A stretch of 64,000 nucleotides of DNA from Saccharolobus shibatae B12 (GTDB lineage Archaea; Thermoproteota; Thermoprotei_A; Sulfolobales; Sulfolobaceae): NCBI RefSeq assembly GCF_019175345.1, contig NZ_CP077717.1, positions 1,340,001 through 1,404,000 on the forward strand. Reading direction: 5' to 3'. Shown one piece after another: positions 12,076 to 21,913 of the stretch. The stretch's first letter is position 1. The number at the start of each line of letters is the position of its first letter. Under the pieces are notes generated by a model that worked only from the letters and a program-made list of their open reading frames with translations, made no database searches and was not told the origin of the DNA. The position numbers and the translations under genes were made by a program.

Positions 12076-12546
12076 TTATATACTATAAGATGCCAACTCT
12101 TGAGCTTCATCTAAAATTATCGCAAGCTGTTTCTTATTATCCCTAGCAATTGAGTCCATTTCTCTTATAACGTAAGTTACGTCTGTACCCCTAATCTTCT
12201 TTAACTTAGCCCTAACTTTATTAGCTTGTATTTCCTCAACGCCTAAAATATTTGAAAGTAATTTTGCAACCTTGCCTAAAATTGTGTAGTTCTTTATAGC
12301 CTCATTTATCTCCTCAATTAGTAAACTTATTAAAACGTCTTTTGGGTAATGCTTCTTTCTTGAATCATGTATTCTCATAAGATTAATAGAGACTTTTATT
12401 GCCTCACTTTCCTTTACTGCAACGTTAACAACGCTTGTCTTTTCTATCCTTCTCATGTCCAATACGGCAATTCACTCACCTCTTGCAATGCTCTCCTTAA
12501 TCATCTCAATTTCCTTCTCCCTATCCGGTAGACCCAAAACCTATTT
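12076..12546 (-). pseudogene. Fragment of an archaeal P-loop (STAND-like) ATPase
   Basis: Read on the minus strand, the conceptual translation runs VLGLPDREKEIEMIKESIARGE, a TGA stop, then IAVLDMRRIEKTSVVNVA and about 120 further residues to AIILDEAQEL. This is the start of an Arch_ATPase-type protein: linker, Walker A (normally GxRRxGKTS) and Walker B (DEAQEL). The Walker A Gly before K is Glu here. An in-frame TGA lies just upstream, and the protein ends four residues after Walker B where several hundred residues should follow. The 128-residue open part (12076-12462, TTG start) may be translated but cannot be a working ATPase. Confidence 0.7.
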
Positions 12547-12748
12547 TCAGAAATAATCCACTTCGAAATATCATAAAAATTAAGTGACTAAAGTTTATAA
12601 TTATCTGACAACTAACTAAAATTTAAAGTAAAAATCTCAAAAATGCTCCAATATTTATGTATTACTTAAGAAGTAGTACTATAATTCATGTTATTCTTCT
12701 CACATTTTCTCATATATGTTAGAAAAATGAGAAAGAAATACTCTAATT

Positions 12749-12925
12749 TCATGGAAATTCAGATAGAATCATTCTCTTTTGATACATTTTATCATATATA
12801 AGATAATGGGCATTTATTAATCTTTCATTATTATATTTAATTAAATGATTTTGGGAGTACCGTATCCTATAGGTCTTTCCCATCTTCCTTGGGTCTCGTG
12901 TTAAATAGCAATTATACGGAACCAT
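12749..12925 (-). CDS. Small hypothetical ORF (58 codons)
   Basis: An ATG-started frame encodes a basic peptide beginning MVPYNCYLTRDPRKMGK. No family is recognised. It lies in a 1.4 kb interval (12547-13926) that is otherwise full of relics and could itself be a gene remnant. Confidence 0.2.
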   Translation of the reverse strand: MVPYNCYLTRDPRKMGKTYRIRYSQNHLIKYNNERLINAHYLIYDKMYQKRMILSEFP

Positions 12926-13079
12926 ATAAATTACGGCACCGTATTAATCAAATTTACTGATCATTGTAAGGCTAGACTAATAGTTAGTTACTCATACTAA
13001 AAATTTAAAATTTTTGGAAAATGACTTTAAAAGACAAACAACTATGTAGTATAGTTTATGTAGAAGTAGTAGTATGGTA

Positions 13080-13330
13080 AATGTTTATGGGAACCTCCAA
13101 TATTATACGTGATGTTAGACTCCATCATGTAAATGTAATAGGTGTATGAAAAGGGATAAGGATAAGTACCAATAGTTACATAGGGGGTCGGACTTTCATA
13201 AGGTTTCATGATATTTGATATTAACCCTAGTCCTCATACCCCTTATTGCTCTCCCCGTGCCGTGTACGGGACTAACTCCCTTCGAGGACATGGGGAGTTT
13301 CATGGAGTACCTTGCTCCCCCCTCACATTG
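13080..13330 (+). repeat. Structured GC-rich relic, possibly the right end of an IS200/IS605 (TnpB) element
   Basis: Within AT-rich sequence, 13251-13297 can form an outer stem (CTCCCCGTG with CATGGGGAG, one G-T pair). Inside it are a hairpin CCCGT/ACGGG and a small CCT/AGG loop, and a further hairpin GGAG/CTCC follows at 13306-13320. Such stacked hairpins after a tnpB stop are typical of IS605-type right ends and their guide-RNA scaffolds. The upstream 170 bases could be a worn tnpB tail, but I see no intact zinc-finger motif. The assignment is an inference from shape. Confidence 0.35.
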
Positions 13331-13626
13331 CTCATAGAGCTCATTGTGGTACTCTCTGTTCTAATGTTAGCATTAAAGTTTATAAATTTTGGATAGACAT
13401 ATGGCATAAGCCTATTTAATAGCGTTAAAAAGGCTAGGGATGATAAGTGATGTTAAATAATATAAACTTTACGCCTTATCGAAAACAGTTAGCAACTGCA
13501 TCAGAAACTTCATTATTTCTGATAAACACTGCAATACTTAGAGCAGGTTAAGGTATTATAAGTTATGCTATTATTTACGCTCCTAGCATGTAGGCTAAGG
13601 GACTTAATGGTATTGGAAAGCTCAGC

Positions 13627-13878
13627 CTACCATAAGATGTATCTCCATATTGAAATTGGATTGTATTGAGCTTCACCTTTAACAGTTTCAGCTACGAGTT
13701 TAAGATTGTTGGATGGGAAGAATGCACTTGGTGAAGCACCTGGGTACAAATAAGTAATATTATATAAGTATGGCGCAGTTGCACCATTATTTTCAGCAAC
13801 TACAAACCTTGTTGTAAGAATCATTAATACACACCTAAGGGGAACCCATTCATCATGTGAATAACACTTATAATCCAC
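13627..13878 (-). pseudogene. Orphan fragment ORF, function unknown
   Basis: This is an 83-residue open frame with a start that looks arbitrary. The C-terminal half (YNITYLYPGASPSAFFPSNN, then a segment ending in WRYILW) has the composition of a real protein, but no complete domain is present and I recognise no family. Its position between relics and just before the MBL-fold gene suggests a leftover piece of a larger gene. Confidence 0.3.
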
Positions 13879-13925
13879 ACTAGTTTGGGTTTTGAGTTAA
13901 TATTCCCAGAGTAGATAGATAAAGC

Positions 13926-14696
13926 ATGGTTTCTCTATTTAAAATAATTCAGGTCGGAGATCATGGTGAAGTACCGGGAGCAGAAGCCTTTTGGATGAGG
14001 GATTTCGATAAGTGGTATAGATTATCATTCTACTCTTTTCTTTTAAGAACCGAGGATAACGAGTACGTTTTAGTCAATACTGGATTACCAGATGATCTAG
14101 CCTTAAGGAATAAGTTCTTAAGGGATTGGGCTAAAAGCGATAGATGCAAGTTTCAACACGTGGAGAAAATTGAGAATGCCCTTGCGAGATTAAACTTGAA
14201 AACTGACGAAATTTCCCACGTCATTATTACGCCAGTTCAAGATTACAGTATTGGGAGGATTCACTTATTTAAGAAGGCAAAGTTCTACTTTTCTAGAAGA
14301 GGATGGTATGAGGACGTTGTTACGCCTTCCACCTCACCTTTTTTAAATAGAGACATTTACTTGCCTAGGTTTATACGGGAGTACCTGTTTGAAGAGGCGT
14401 GGAATAGGATTGTCTTAGTTGAGAATCAAGAAGTCGTTAAAGGCGTGGAGGTAAGGTGGACTGGTTGTCATCATAGGAGTTCCATGTTAGTTAAGTTTGA
14501 ATACGATAAGAGAAAGTGGTGTATAAGCGATTCAGCCTTCATAATGGCTAATTTTGAGCAAAATATTCCAATTGGCATTGCTGAGGACATTTACGAATGT
14601 TTAAGCGCCTATGATTACATGAGGAGAGAATGCGATGTTGTTATTCCAGCTTATGATCCAGAAAACATGAAGAGGTTTAAGGAATATGTTTTATAA
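13926..14696 (+). CDS. Metallo-beta-lactamase-fold protein lacking the metal-binding motif
   Basis: This 256-residue protein follows the MBL-fold pattern: early beta strands, YVLVNTGLPDD (usually a xxDTG strand), then HVIITPVQDYSIGRIHLF where HTHxHxDHxG is expected. Later elements are VRWTGCHHRSSM, WCISDSAF and VIPAYDP. The first metal motif is wholly missing (PVQDY for HxHxD), and the final His is Tyr-Asp. It probably binds no zinc pair and may be an enzyme with changed chemistry, a lactonase-like relic or a binding protein. The secreted-protein gene starts 38 bases downstream in the same direction. Confidence 0.65.
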   Translation: MVSLFKIIQVGDHGEVPGAEAFWMRDFDKWYRLSFYSFLLRTEDNEYVLVNTGLPDDLALRNKFLRDWAKSDRCKFQHVEKIENALARLNLKTDEISHVIITPVQDYSIGRIHLFKKAKFYFSRRGWYEDVVTPSTSPFLNRDIYLPRFIREYLFEEAWNRIVLVENQEVVKGVEVRWTGCHHRSSMLVKFEYDKRKWCISDSAFIMANFEQNIPIGIAEDIYECLSAYDYMRRECDVVIPAYDPENMKRFKEYVL

Positions 14697-14734
14697 ATAA
14701 CTTTTACAATGTTATAATGAAGGATGAGTGAAAA

Positions 14735-16192
14735 GTGAATAAAAAGTACTATATCGTTATAGCATCCGTAATATCAGTAACGATTGTCCTATTAGCATTG
14801 CTTAACTTCAATACTGTAATCTTCTTGTACACTAAGTACTTTGACCCCCATTCAATTGACGTATTCTTCTTCAAGGGGAGTAAAATGCTCACTAACGTTT
14901 CTGTCTCACTATTTGCATTTTATCCCACGAAAAATGGTACTGTATTTAAGAAGATCTATCAAGGGTTTAATCTTAAGTACTTTTCAATACCTTTATCGAA
15001 TTTAACTGACTATGTTGGGCACTGGATAAAACATTATGGATATAATATAACACCATCGTTAGTTGGCTTCGCATCTTACTACATAAATAACCCAAACGGT
15101 ACTATTACAATTTACTCGCAACCATTTTCTATAAGCGTTTCACCTTATAACGTTACTCACGGAATTGGAAAGACTGTTGTAAAGGAATTTATAAATCCAG
15201 TAGAGCATATAGTGAAGAGGAGGAATGGGAATTCGGTAAAGGCTAATACAATAACCACTACAACTACTTCCGTACCTACGACATCTACATCAGCTGGCAC
15301 TGCGTGTGAAATAGTTTATGTTTTGAACTCAGTATGGTATTACCCATCTAATAACAGTCTTGGGCCAGTACCATTATCTATAGCTTATGTTACAGATCCA
15401 AACACAAACGATTATTCAGGAGATCTCGGTCTAGGTATTGGTTCATCAACTCAAAGTGGTTACAAGATTTCATTTGGAATAACATATCTGAGTTTTATAA
15501 ACATGCAAGTTGCAGGTATTTCAATAACTGCTAACGCTAATTCCTTCTCTGTAAAGAAGGAAGTATACTTAGGTAGTGATTATGGTGTGAACTCTCAATT
15601 TGCTGAGATATATACTTATGGACAAATTGCTGTTGCAAATTACTCATATTGGATAGGTTATGGTTGTCCCCCCGGTGCTGGCGTTGGTATATTCCCTCCA
15701 AATGGATATTGTATTGAAGTTCTAGTTACTGGCTTAGAGGTAAACGGTACTACCAACAATTATTCACCAGCAATTTACGATACTAATACTCCATTAATCC
15801 CACCAACGGACTTTTTCAGTTTTACTAACAATCTAACTAAAGTATATGTAATTGAGCCACATCAAGTAGGAACGTACTTTAACTTCTCCACTACTTCAAC
15901 AACTTCATATGGATACGTTAGTGGTTCCATACCTGCAGGATTAATAATTACGAAACTCGCTTCAAGACTAGGTATATTTATACCATTGTGGGTAACGCTT
16001 GTAATATCTCCTAGTGTTAGTATTGTGCAATTCACTAATTATGACTCCGTCGAATTTACAGAAATCACCCTTGTCTCATCTTCTAATAATGCTTATTATA
16101 TCTACATGGCATTTTCCAATAACAGTTTCACCATTGGTAGTAGTACTTACCATTTACCATATTACTATTACTATATAAACTATACTACATAG
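14735..16192 (+). CDS. Secreted or membrane-anchored beta-rich protein of unknown function
   Basis: This 485-residue protein starts with GTG. An N-terminal hydrophobic segment (YYIVIASVISVTIVLLALLN) acts as signal or anchor. The outside part has many N-x-S/T sequons and a Thr/Ser linker (ITTTTTSVPTTSTS, about residues 170-190) between a roughly 130-residue N-terminal domain and a roughly 280-residue C-terminal domain rich in Gly, Tyr, Ser and Asn. No catalytic motif is seen. Two decayed copies of its 5' end lie at 5395-5560 and 8911-9050, so it belongs to a locally duplicated family. It may share a transcript with the MBL-fold gene. The function is unknown. Confidence 0.7.
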   Translation: MNKKYYIVIASVISVTIVLLALLNFNTVIFLYTKYFDPHSIDVFFFKGSKMLTNVSVSLFAFYPTKNGTVFKKIYQGFNLKYFSIPLSNLTDYVGHWIKHYGYNITPSLVGFASYYINNPNGTITIYSQPFSISVSPYNVTHGIGKTVVKEFINPVEHIVKRRNGNSVKANTITTTTTSVPTTSTSAGTACEIVYVLNSVWYYPSNNSLGPVPLSIAYVTDPNTNDYSGDLGLGIGSSTQSGYKISFGITYLSFINMQVAGISITANANSFSVKKEVYLGSDYGVNSQFAEIYTYGQIAVANYSYWIGYGCPPGAGVGIFPPNGYCIEVLVTGLEVNGTTNNYSPAIYDTNTPLIPPTDFFSFTNNLTKVYVIEPHQVGTYFNFSTTSTTSYGYVSGSIPAGLIITKLASRLGIFIPLWVTLVISPSVSIVQFTNYDSVEFTEITLVSSSNNAYYIYMAFSNNSFTIGSSTYHLPYYYYYINYTT

Positions 16193-16312
16193 TGGTTTAT
16201 CCTTTATTATCTTTAAAAAGTTTAAATTTTTAGAATAAAATTATAATTCCCTTAATACTTGGGCTAAACTTATCTCTAAAACGTTATCTCTATAGCAAAG
16301 TATAAGCTCTTA

Positions 16313-16350
16313 TCTTACTGTTATCTCTTACTGTTATCGTTTTTCGATAA
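16313..16350. repeat. 13-bp tandem duplication joined to a 6-bp hairpin upstream of malate synthase
   Basis: TCTTACTGTTATC occurs twice in tandem (16313-16338) and overlaps a perfect inverted repeat TTATCG-TTTTT-CGATAA (16334-16350). It sits about 255 bases before the malate synthase start. It could be the terminator of the preceding gene's transcript or a regulator site; nothing else is seen in the 16193-16560 gap. Confidence 0.4.
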
Positions 16351-16561
16351 AATGGTACAACTACTTAATGGTCGATACTGGGAGAGACAAATTATTATAT
16401 AGACGTTATAAAATTATTTGCATGGTTTATAATCAAAATGTGACATTTATAGGAAAATCCTTGCAGTTTGAGGAGACCTTGAAAACTTAAAAAGTGTATT
16501 CAAAAAAGAGATAAATCCTTTCGTAAAGTACTGCGTATATCTAATTGAAAATTTTTTAGAA

Positions 16562-16573
16562 AAATTTAATAGT
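16562..16573 (+). promoter_or_regulatory. Probable TATA region of the malate synthase gene
   Basis: AAAATTTAATAG lies about 35-40 bases before the ATG. It would start transcription about 10 bases before the GGGGG ribosome site, giving a short leader. Confidence 0.4.
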
Positions 16574-16604
16574 ATACTCTAACTTTTGAAAATTGGGGGA
16601 TCAA

Positions 16605-19085
16605 ATGTCTTTTAGCTTAAAAATCCCTGGAGAGATATATCAAAAGTATAGTGACCTCTTCGGAGAAAAGACCATAAACGATAGGATTGTAAGTGTCGAA
16701 AAACTCATTGAGGAGCTCGCAATTGAGTTCTCGGATGAGATAAGGAGGGTTATTAATAAAAGGAGACAATGGTTAGAATCAAAAGATCCCGTGACCTCTA
16801 AGGGTGCTTTCCCATCCTTTGACGAAGTCTTTGTAGACGCTGATGGAAATAAGAGAACCTTTAGGGAAATCATTCAAGGGATGATAGACAATTTCCTAGG
16901 AGTACAGTCTAAGCTGAGGTGGAGGTTAAATGAAAATGTACCGATACCAAAAGACGCACATCCCCTTAATAACCCAGGATTGGAAATCACTGGACCCTGG
17001 TATCCTCTGAGTAGGGCATATAATCAAATAAATTCAGACGTGGCATGTGTTATGGAAGATGAGGAAGATGCATCACCTGCGTGGTACGTCCCCTTTGGTT
17101 CTGGTAAAACAACAGCTGACGTATGGGAGGGAAGAAAGAACGTAAAACTCTTTCTCTCCGGTAAGGCTCCAAATCCTTACTACGAGAAGGGGAAAACGTA
17201 TAGCTTAAATAAACCTAGAGATAAGTGGCCCGTGATTTTTCACAGACTTCCTGGATTGCACCTCTTGGATTTTGACATAACGCTAAATGGTAAACCAGTA
17301 CCGGCTATAATTGTTTCTGCCGTCATATATATCCTAAATAATTACAATAGCCTAAAGAGCGTAGGCTCTGGGGTATATTTCTATCTGCCTAAAACACAGA
17401 CACCAGATGAGGCATTGGTAATAGAAAAGATCTTGAGAAGAATTGAGTCTAAACTAGGGCTTAAGATAGGTACGCTTAAGATTGCCCTCCTTTACGAGGA
17501 GGTTAATGCGGGAAGATTTTTCCCTATAATACTGTGGATATTTCGTGAGAGGCTCATTAAATCAAATAACGGTAGATGGGACTACTTGGGAAGTTTAATT
17601 GAGATGTGGTTACAAGAGAAAGTACTTCCCGATCCCCAAAACATTACCATGACCTCACCAAACATGATGGCTTATCAAAAATACAACGCACTCATGATGC
17701 TATTAGCTGGGGCAAAGAATGGTGAAGCCGATTCAGCTCCAGTAGGCGGTATGGCTGCAGTAATGCTTTATCCTCAAACTGATCCGTTCGGGAGAAATAG
17801 ATACAACTTAAAGGCATTAAGGGGAATAAAGTTAGATAAGTTAAGAGAGAGGCTAATAGGGCTTATATTTGTAGCAGAGGATAAAGTTGAAGGTAAAGTT
17901 ACTTTAGAGGAGGTAATTAACGGAAAAGTAAAGGGTAAACTTTATGATATGTTTAGACAGAGTTGGGTTGCAACCAAGGAAGAGGCTTACGTAGAGGCGG
18001 GAAGTAAACCCTTAAGGGCAAGCCTAGAGGAATTGCAGAAAATAATTGATGCACCAGTTAACTATATTGAAGTAGAGGGAACCAAATTACCTACTGTGGA
18101 TAGTGGATTAACACCAGAGGAAAGAGCATTATTCCAAAAACTTGGCCTAATTGATGAAAGAGGAAAAATAACACCTTGGGTTATAACTAAGGAAATGATT
18201 AACACTCCCGAAAAGTTACTATTTAATAAGGAATTATGGGGTGGAAAGGATCTATGGCATTCGTTATATGACATCCCGGAGGGAGACATTACACCGGAGC
18301 ACGTTCAACACGCATTCTATATGGCAGCAAATTATGGTTTCCAATTGCTTAATGGTAACTTAGCTGCAGCAATAGATGATTATGAATTAAAGCAAAGATT
18401 CATGAATGATCTAGCTACCTATAGAATATTTACTTCTTGGCTATGGAGTGTGATAAATAGGGATGCTAGCTTCACAAAGGATGGATACATTAAGGGACCA
18501 AAGCTAACTAAGGACGGTGTGATTCCAGCTGAAGATGTTCTAAAGGTTACAAAGGGGACTAAGATAAAGGACATATTTGAGAAGTTATGGGAGTTACACT
18601 TAGATTGGACATATGAGTTTTACAAAGAACAAGATATGAGGGCAGCTAGGAAAATAGCGGAAACCTTTGGAAAGACAAATAATACTACCACAGTGGAAGA
18701 GGTATATAAGATAATTTCTAAGGCTTATAGTTCGGGTCCGTTTAGAGAAATGTCAGCTAAAGAAGCTGCTCAGAAGTTGGCAAAAATTCTTAACGCTGAC
18801 GCCTCTGAGATCGAGGAAGAGCTTATTAATTTAGCCCCAAGGTTTGACAGAGCTATGGCTCCAGTAATAATGGAAATTTTAATGAAACAGTTGTTATATC
18901 CCAAGTACATTATGAATAGTGGGAAGATTCTCTTTATACTATCTCCGTTAGATCCGGATAGGAGGTCAAAGGTCATGGATAGCATATTCTCGTTTAGAAA
19001 AATGGTTGAAGATAAGGTAAGAAGAGGAGAACTAGATAAGTGGGTATTGGAGTTGTATGACTACGTTTACGACAATTACTGGTAA
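16605..19085 (+). CDS. aceB: Malate synthase, archaeal (Sulfolobus) type
   Basis: This enzyme condenses glyoxylate with acetyl-CoA to malate, the second step of the glyoxylate shunt, in the cytosol. The protein is about 826 residues, matching the unusually large archaeal malate synthase described from Sulfolobus rather than bacterial A (~530) or G (~720) forms. The N-terminal half carries the acidic segment VMEDEEDASPAWY. The ATG start is preferred over a TTG four codons upstream because it starts a typical N-terminus (MSFSLKIPGEIYQ) and lies 5 bases after a GGGGG ribosome site. Isocitrate lyase follows on the same strand 455 bases downstream with its own promoter, so the shunt genes are linked but separately transcribed. 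Confidence 0.9.
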   Translation: MSFSLKIPGEIYQKYSDLFGEKTINDRIVSVEKLIEELAIEFSDEIRRVINKRRQWLESKDPVTSKGAFPSFDEVFVDADGNKRTFREIIQGMIDNFLGVQSKLRWRLNENVPIPKDAHPLNNPGLEITGPWYPLSRAYNQINSDVACVMEDEEDASPAWYVPFGSGKTTADVWEGRKNVKLFLSGKAPNPYYEKGKTYSLNKPRDKWPVIFHRLPGLHLLDFDITLNGKPVPAIIVSAVIYILNNYNSLKSVGSGVYFYLPKTQTPDEALVIEKILRRIESKLGLKIGTLKIALLYEEVNAGRFFPIILWIFRERLIKSNNGRWDYLGSLIEMWLQEKVLPDPQNITMTSPNMMAYQKYNALMMLLAGAKNGEADSAPVGGMAAVMLYPQTDPFGRNRYNLKALRGIKLDKLRERLIGLIFVAEDKVEGKVTLEEVINGKVKGKLYDMFRQSWVATKEEAYVEAGSKPLRASLEELQKIIDAPVNYIEVEGTKLPTVDSGLTPEERALFQKLGLIDERGKITPWVITKEMINTPEKLLFNKELWGGKDLWHSLYDIPEGDITPEHVQHAFYMAANYGFQLLNGNLAAAIDDYELKQRFMNDLATYRIFTSWLWSVINRDASFTKDGYIKGPKLTKDGVIPAEDVLKVTKGTKIKDIFEKLWELHLDWTYEFYKEQDMRAARKIAETFGKTNNTTTVEEVYKIISKAYSSGPFREMSAKEAAQKLAKILNADASEIEEELINLAPRFDRAMAPVIMEILMKQLLYPKYIMNSGKILFILSPLDPDRRSKVMDSIFSFRKMVEDKVRRGELDKWVLELYDYVYDNYW

Positions 19086-19090
19086 GCAGT

Positions 19091-19119
19091 TTATCTTTTC
19101 TTTCTTCCCTTTCTTTTTA
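19091..19119 (+). terminator. Pyrimidine-rich terminator after malate synthase
   Basis: A long T/C tract (ttatcttttctttcttccc, then tttcttttt) starts 6 bases after the stop. The rest of the 19086-19490 gap is AT-rich, with nothing else recognised. Confidence 0.5.
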
Positions 19120-19494
19120 AAGTAAATATAATTTTTAATAAAGTTTAAATTTAAATAGGGCTACCTTAATGTATTACTTCTTGTTTGAATACTTTTTATT
19201 TTCCCTAATTTTATGTTAAGTAAATTCATAAGTTAAGGCTGACATACGTCGTGACTTTAAGTAAGTTAAAAACTGTTTAATTTTAACATTTAGAGATAAA
19301 GAAAATTCTAATAATCACGCAAAAGACCTCATGTTAGTTTCAGTTTTTAAGACGTGCTAAAACATCTCTTTTTTGACAATATTACATTGAAACATCAACT
19401 ATGAATCCCTTTTAATATAGAAACTTTTTAATTTATACCAGGAAATTAATAAAATATATTTAAATAAAACACGGGGAATATATACTTTTAACGT

Positions 19495-19510
19495 TAAAGT
19501 TTATATATTA
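19495..19510 (+). promoter_or_regulatory. BRE/TATA promoter of isocitrate lyase
   Basis: TAAAG followed by TTTATATATTA lies about 31-46 bases before the ATG at 19541. This is a strong archaeal promoter and predicts a very short leader. Confidence 0.55.
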
Positions 19511-19540
19511 AAATGTGTGTATATAGATTAGGATATAAAA

Positions 19541-20854
19541 ATGAACATCCGAGATAAATGGGGTGAAGAGGAAAAAAGACTTGAATACGAGTGGTCCGAA
19601 GATCCAAGGTGGAAAGGAATAAAGAGAAATTATAAGCCCTTGGATGTGGTAAAACTAAGAGGATCTATCAGAATTGAGTATAGTATAGCTAAGTTAGCCT
19701 CTCATAAACTTTGGAACTTGCTAAATACTGAGCCCTATGTGGCAACATTTGGGGCACTAACGGGTTCCCAGGCAGTAGAAATGGCAAAAGCGGGCCTTAA
19801 GGCAATTTACGTAAGCGGATGGCAAGTAGCTGCGGATAACAATTTATCAAATCAAACTTATCCAGACTTGAGCTTATACCCATCTAACAGTGTTCCAAAC
19901 TTAGTAAAGAGGTTAAACAACGCTCTTTTAAGGGCTGACCAAATATCCTGGAGTGAGGGTAAACGGGATATTGATTACTTACTGCCTATTGTTGCAGATG
20001 CTGAAGCTGGTTTTGGTGGTCCAATTCACGTTTTCGAATTAACGAAAGCCCTAATAGAGGCAGGGGCTGCGGGCGTACATTTTGAAGATCAATTGGCAGC
20101 GGAGAAAAAGTGTGGACATTTGGGAGGAAAAGTTCTAATTCCAATAAGTGCATTTATAAGAGTACTAAACGCTGCAAGACTAGCATCTGACGTATTAGGA
20201 GTACCCACAATACTAATAGCAAGGACAGATGCACTGAATGCTAAATACTTATCTAATGATGTAGATGAGACTGATAATCAATTCTTAACTGGAAAAAGAA
20301 CACCAGAGGGATATTATGAGATTAGGGGAGGTATTGAATACGCTATCGCCAGAGGATTAGCTTATGCACCCTATGCGGATCTATTATGGTTTGAGACTTC
20401 TAAGCCAGATTTGGAAGAGGCTAGGCAATTTGCAGAGGCTATTCACACTCATTACCCAGGTAAGTTGTTAGCATATAACCTATCCCCCTCATTTAACTGG
20501 AAGAAATTTATGGATGATTCCAAAATTAGCAAGTTCATGAACGAATTAGGAGAAATGGGCTATAAATTCCAATTCATAACCCTTGCAGGTTGGCACTTAA
20601 TTAACTACCATACATTCAAATTGGCGAGAGCGTATAGAAACGAAGGAATGCCAGCATATGTAAGACTACAGGAGTTAGAGTTCCAAGCGCAAACAGAAGG
20701 GTATACGGCTGTAAGTCATCAGAGAGAGGTTGGAACAGATTACTTCGACCTAGTGTTAACAATAGCGTCTGGGGGAGAAGCGTCCACTACTGCGATGGAA
20801 GGTTCCACTGAAGCTGAACAGTTTGTAGAGACAAAACAGAAAGTATTGAAATAA
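19541..20854 (+). CDS. aceA: Isocitrate lyase
   Basis: This 437-residue enzyme cleaves isocitrate to glyoxylate and succinate, the first step of the glyoxylate shunt. The family signature with the catalytic Cys, [10 protein letters not shown], is at about residues 188-197. It is preceded by DAEAGFGGP (Mg-binding Asp) and by [10 protein letters not shown] and the FEDQ strand. ILIARTDA and NLSPSFNW are the other conserved active-site segments. The length is typical for the class of about 430 residues. Together with the adjacent malate synthase it lets the cell grow on acetate or fatty-acid-derived acetyl-CoA. A T run at 20942-20953 is the likely terminator. Confidence 0.95.
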   Translation: MNIRDKWGEEEKRLEYEWSEDPRWKGIKRNYKPLDVVKLRGSIRIEYSIAKLASHKLWNLLNTEPYVATFGALTGSQAVEMAKAGLKAIYVSGWQVAADNNLSNQTYPDLSLYPSNSVPNLVKRLNNALLRADQISWSEGKRDIDYLLPIVADAEAGFGGPIHVFELTKALIEAGAAGVHFEDQLAAEKKCGHLGGKVLIPISAFIRVLNAARLASDVLGVPTILIARTDALNAKYLSNDVDETDNQFLTGKRTPEGYYEIRGGIEYAIARGLAYAPYADLLWFETSKPDLEEARQFAEAIHTHYPGKLLAYNLSPSFNWKKFMDDSKISKFMNELGEMGYKFQFITLAGWHLINYHTFKLARAYRNEGMPAYVRLQELEFQAQTEGYTAVSHQREVGTDYFDLVLTIASGGEASTTAMEGSTEAEQFVETKQKVLK

Positions 20855-20941
20855 AAGGTAAGATAACAGATCTTCCGCATATAGTACTTGGTTAATCTCT
20901 TCATTAAAAAAGAATCATTTTTAGTTACATGCATGTATTCG

Positions 20942-20953
20942 TTTCTTTTTTTT
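20942..20953 (+). terminator. T-run terminator downstream of isocitrate lyase
   Basis: TTTCTTTTTTTT lies about 90 bases after the isocitrate lyase stop codon. It is the first strong T tract on that strand. Confidence 0.35.
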
Positions 20954-21008
20954 AATATTCTGAAAACTCCTTGTGAATTGCTTCGGTTTTATCAGGGCTA
21001 ACGCGAAA

Positions 21009-21095
21009 CTTACCTTTAAATCAGCACTTGATTTTTAATTTAAAAAAATGATGAACTTAACACCTAAGAAAATTGACGGATTCAACAAAGCATCT
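21009..21095 (+). repeat. Dispersed repeat copy (partner at 42815-42902)
   Basis: ATGAACTTAACACCTAAG, followed by AACAAAGCATCT, matches ATGAGCTTAACATCTAAG and AACAAAGTATCT at 42858-42902. The similarity reaches about 45 bases further upstream, though more weakly. It is probably a fragment of a mobile element; which one is unknown. Confidence 0.4.
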
Positions 21096-21358
21096 AAAAA
21101 TTCAAACACAGTTACATAATGGGCTATGTTATAAGGTATATAATAGGGATTTGGGTTTCATCTTTTCATGAAATCACATTCAATCCTTTATCCTTAATAG
21201 ATATTAAGGTTAGGAAATGATATTTAGATATAACAGATCTATAATTTGGTAATTTGTTGATGTAATTTTTTAAAAAATAAAATTGAATTTAGACTTTAGT
21301 TTCTTTTCCCCGATGTCTACATCTCTAGTCTCTCTTAATGTCAGAACTCCTAACCTGT

Positions 21359-21412
21359 TATATTTTTTACTAATAGATATCGAATAAGATGATTACATGA
21401 GGACACCCCAAT
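21359..21412 (+). repeat. Solo end of an IS1-family element
   Basis: TTTTTTACTAATAGATATCG and then AATAAGATGATTACATGAGG, ending ACACCCC, match the end of the intact IS1-family element (54638-55807), where AATAAGATGACTGCATGAGA and ACACTCCC occur. Only the terminal 50 or so bases survive. The rest of 20954-21913 is AT-rich with no readable gene. Confidence 0.55.
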
Positions 21413-21913
21413 TTATAATAATATATATTTCAAACATAGAGGTTCGAATATATTACTAACAAATGTCTAAGATAAAAGTATTCAAATAAAAGTATACATT
21501 AAGTCAACTAGTCTTATTGTTGAAATTTTTTAGATTGAATATTAATTGCTGAGTACTATTCTGGTACCATACCCTAAAAATTTATTTGAAAGTAATTAGG
21601 TATAACCATTATTATGATTCGATTATTAGACTAATAGCAGCAATCAGTAGTTTGATTAATAGAGATTTCAACCACCAATTGTCTACATATTTCCTCCTAT
21701 AATATATATTTCAAAGAATCCCTTAAGCATATATAATTTAGCATAATTAAGGGTATAGATTTAGTTAATTATTTGTACTTTATTAGTTACGAGTGTAGAC
21801 ACAATTTCGTTAACTATTAGAATAAAGTACCTCCTCTCAATTTAGATGAATTGTTGACGAGAATATGTAGCAAAGTTTAGACTTACCCCTACGGTGACAA
21901 ATGTAGCTAACCC

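Noticed and set aside
13208-13396. 62-codon frame as a gene
   Set aside because: It runs through the GC-rich hairpin relic, and its sequence is explained by that structure; no start signals are seen.
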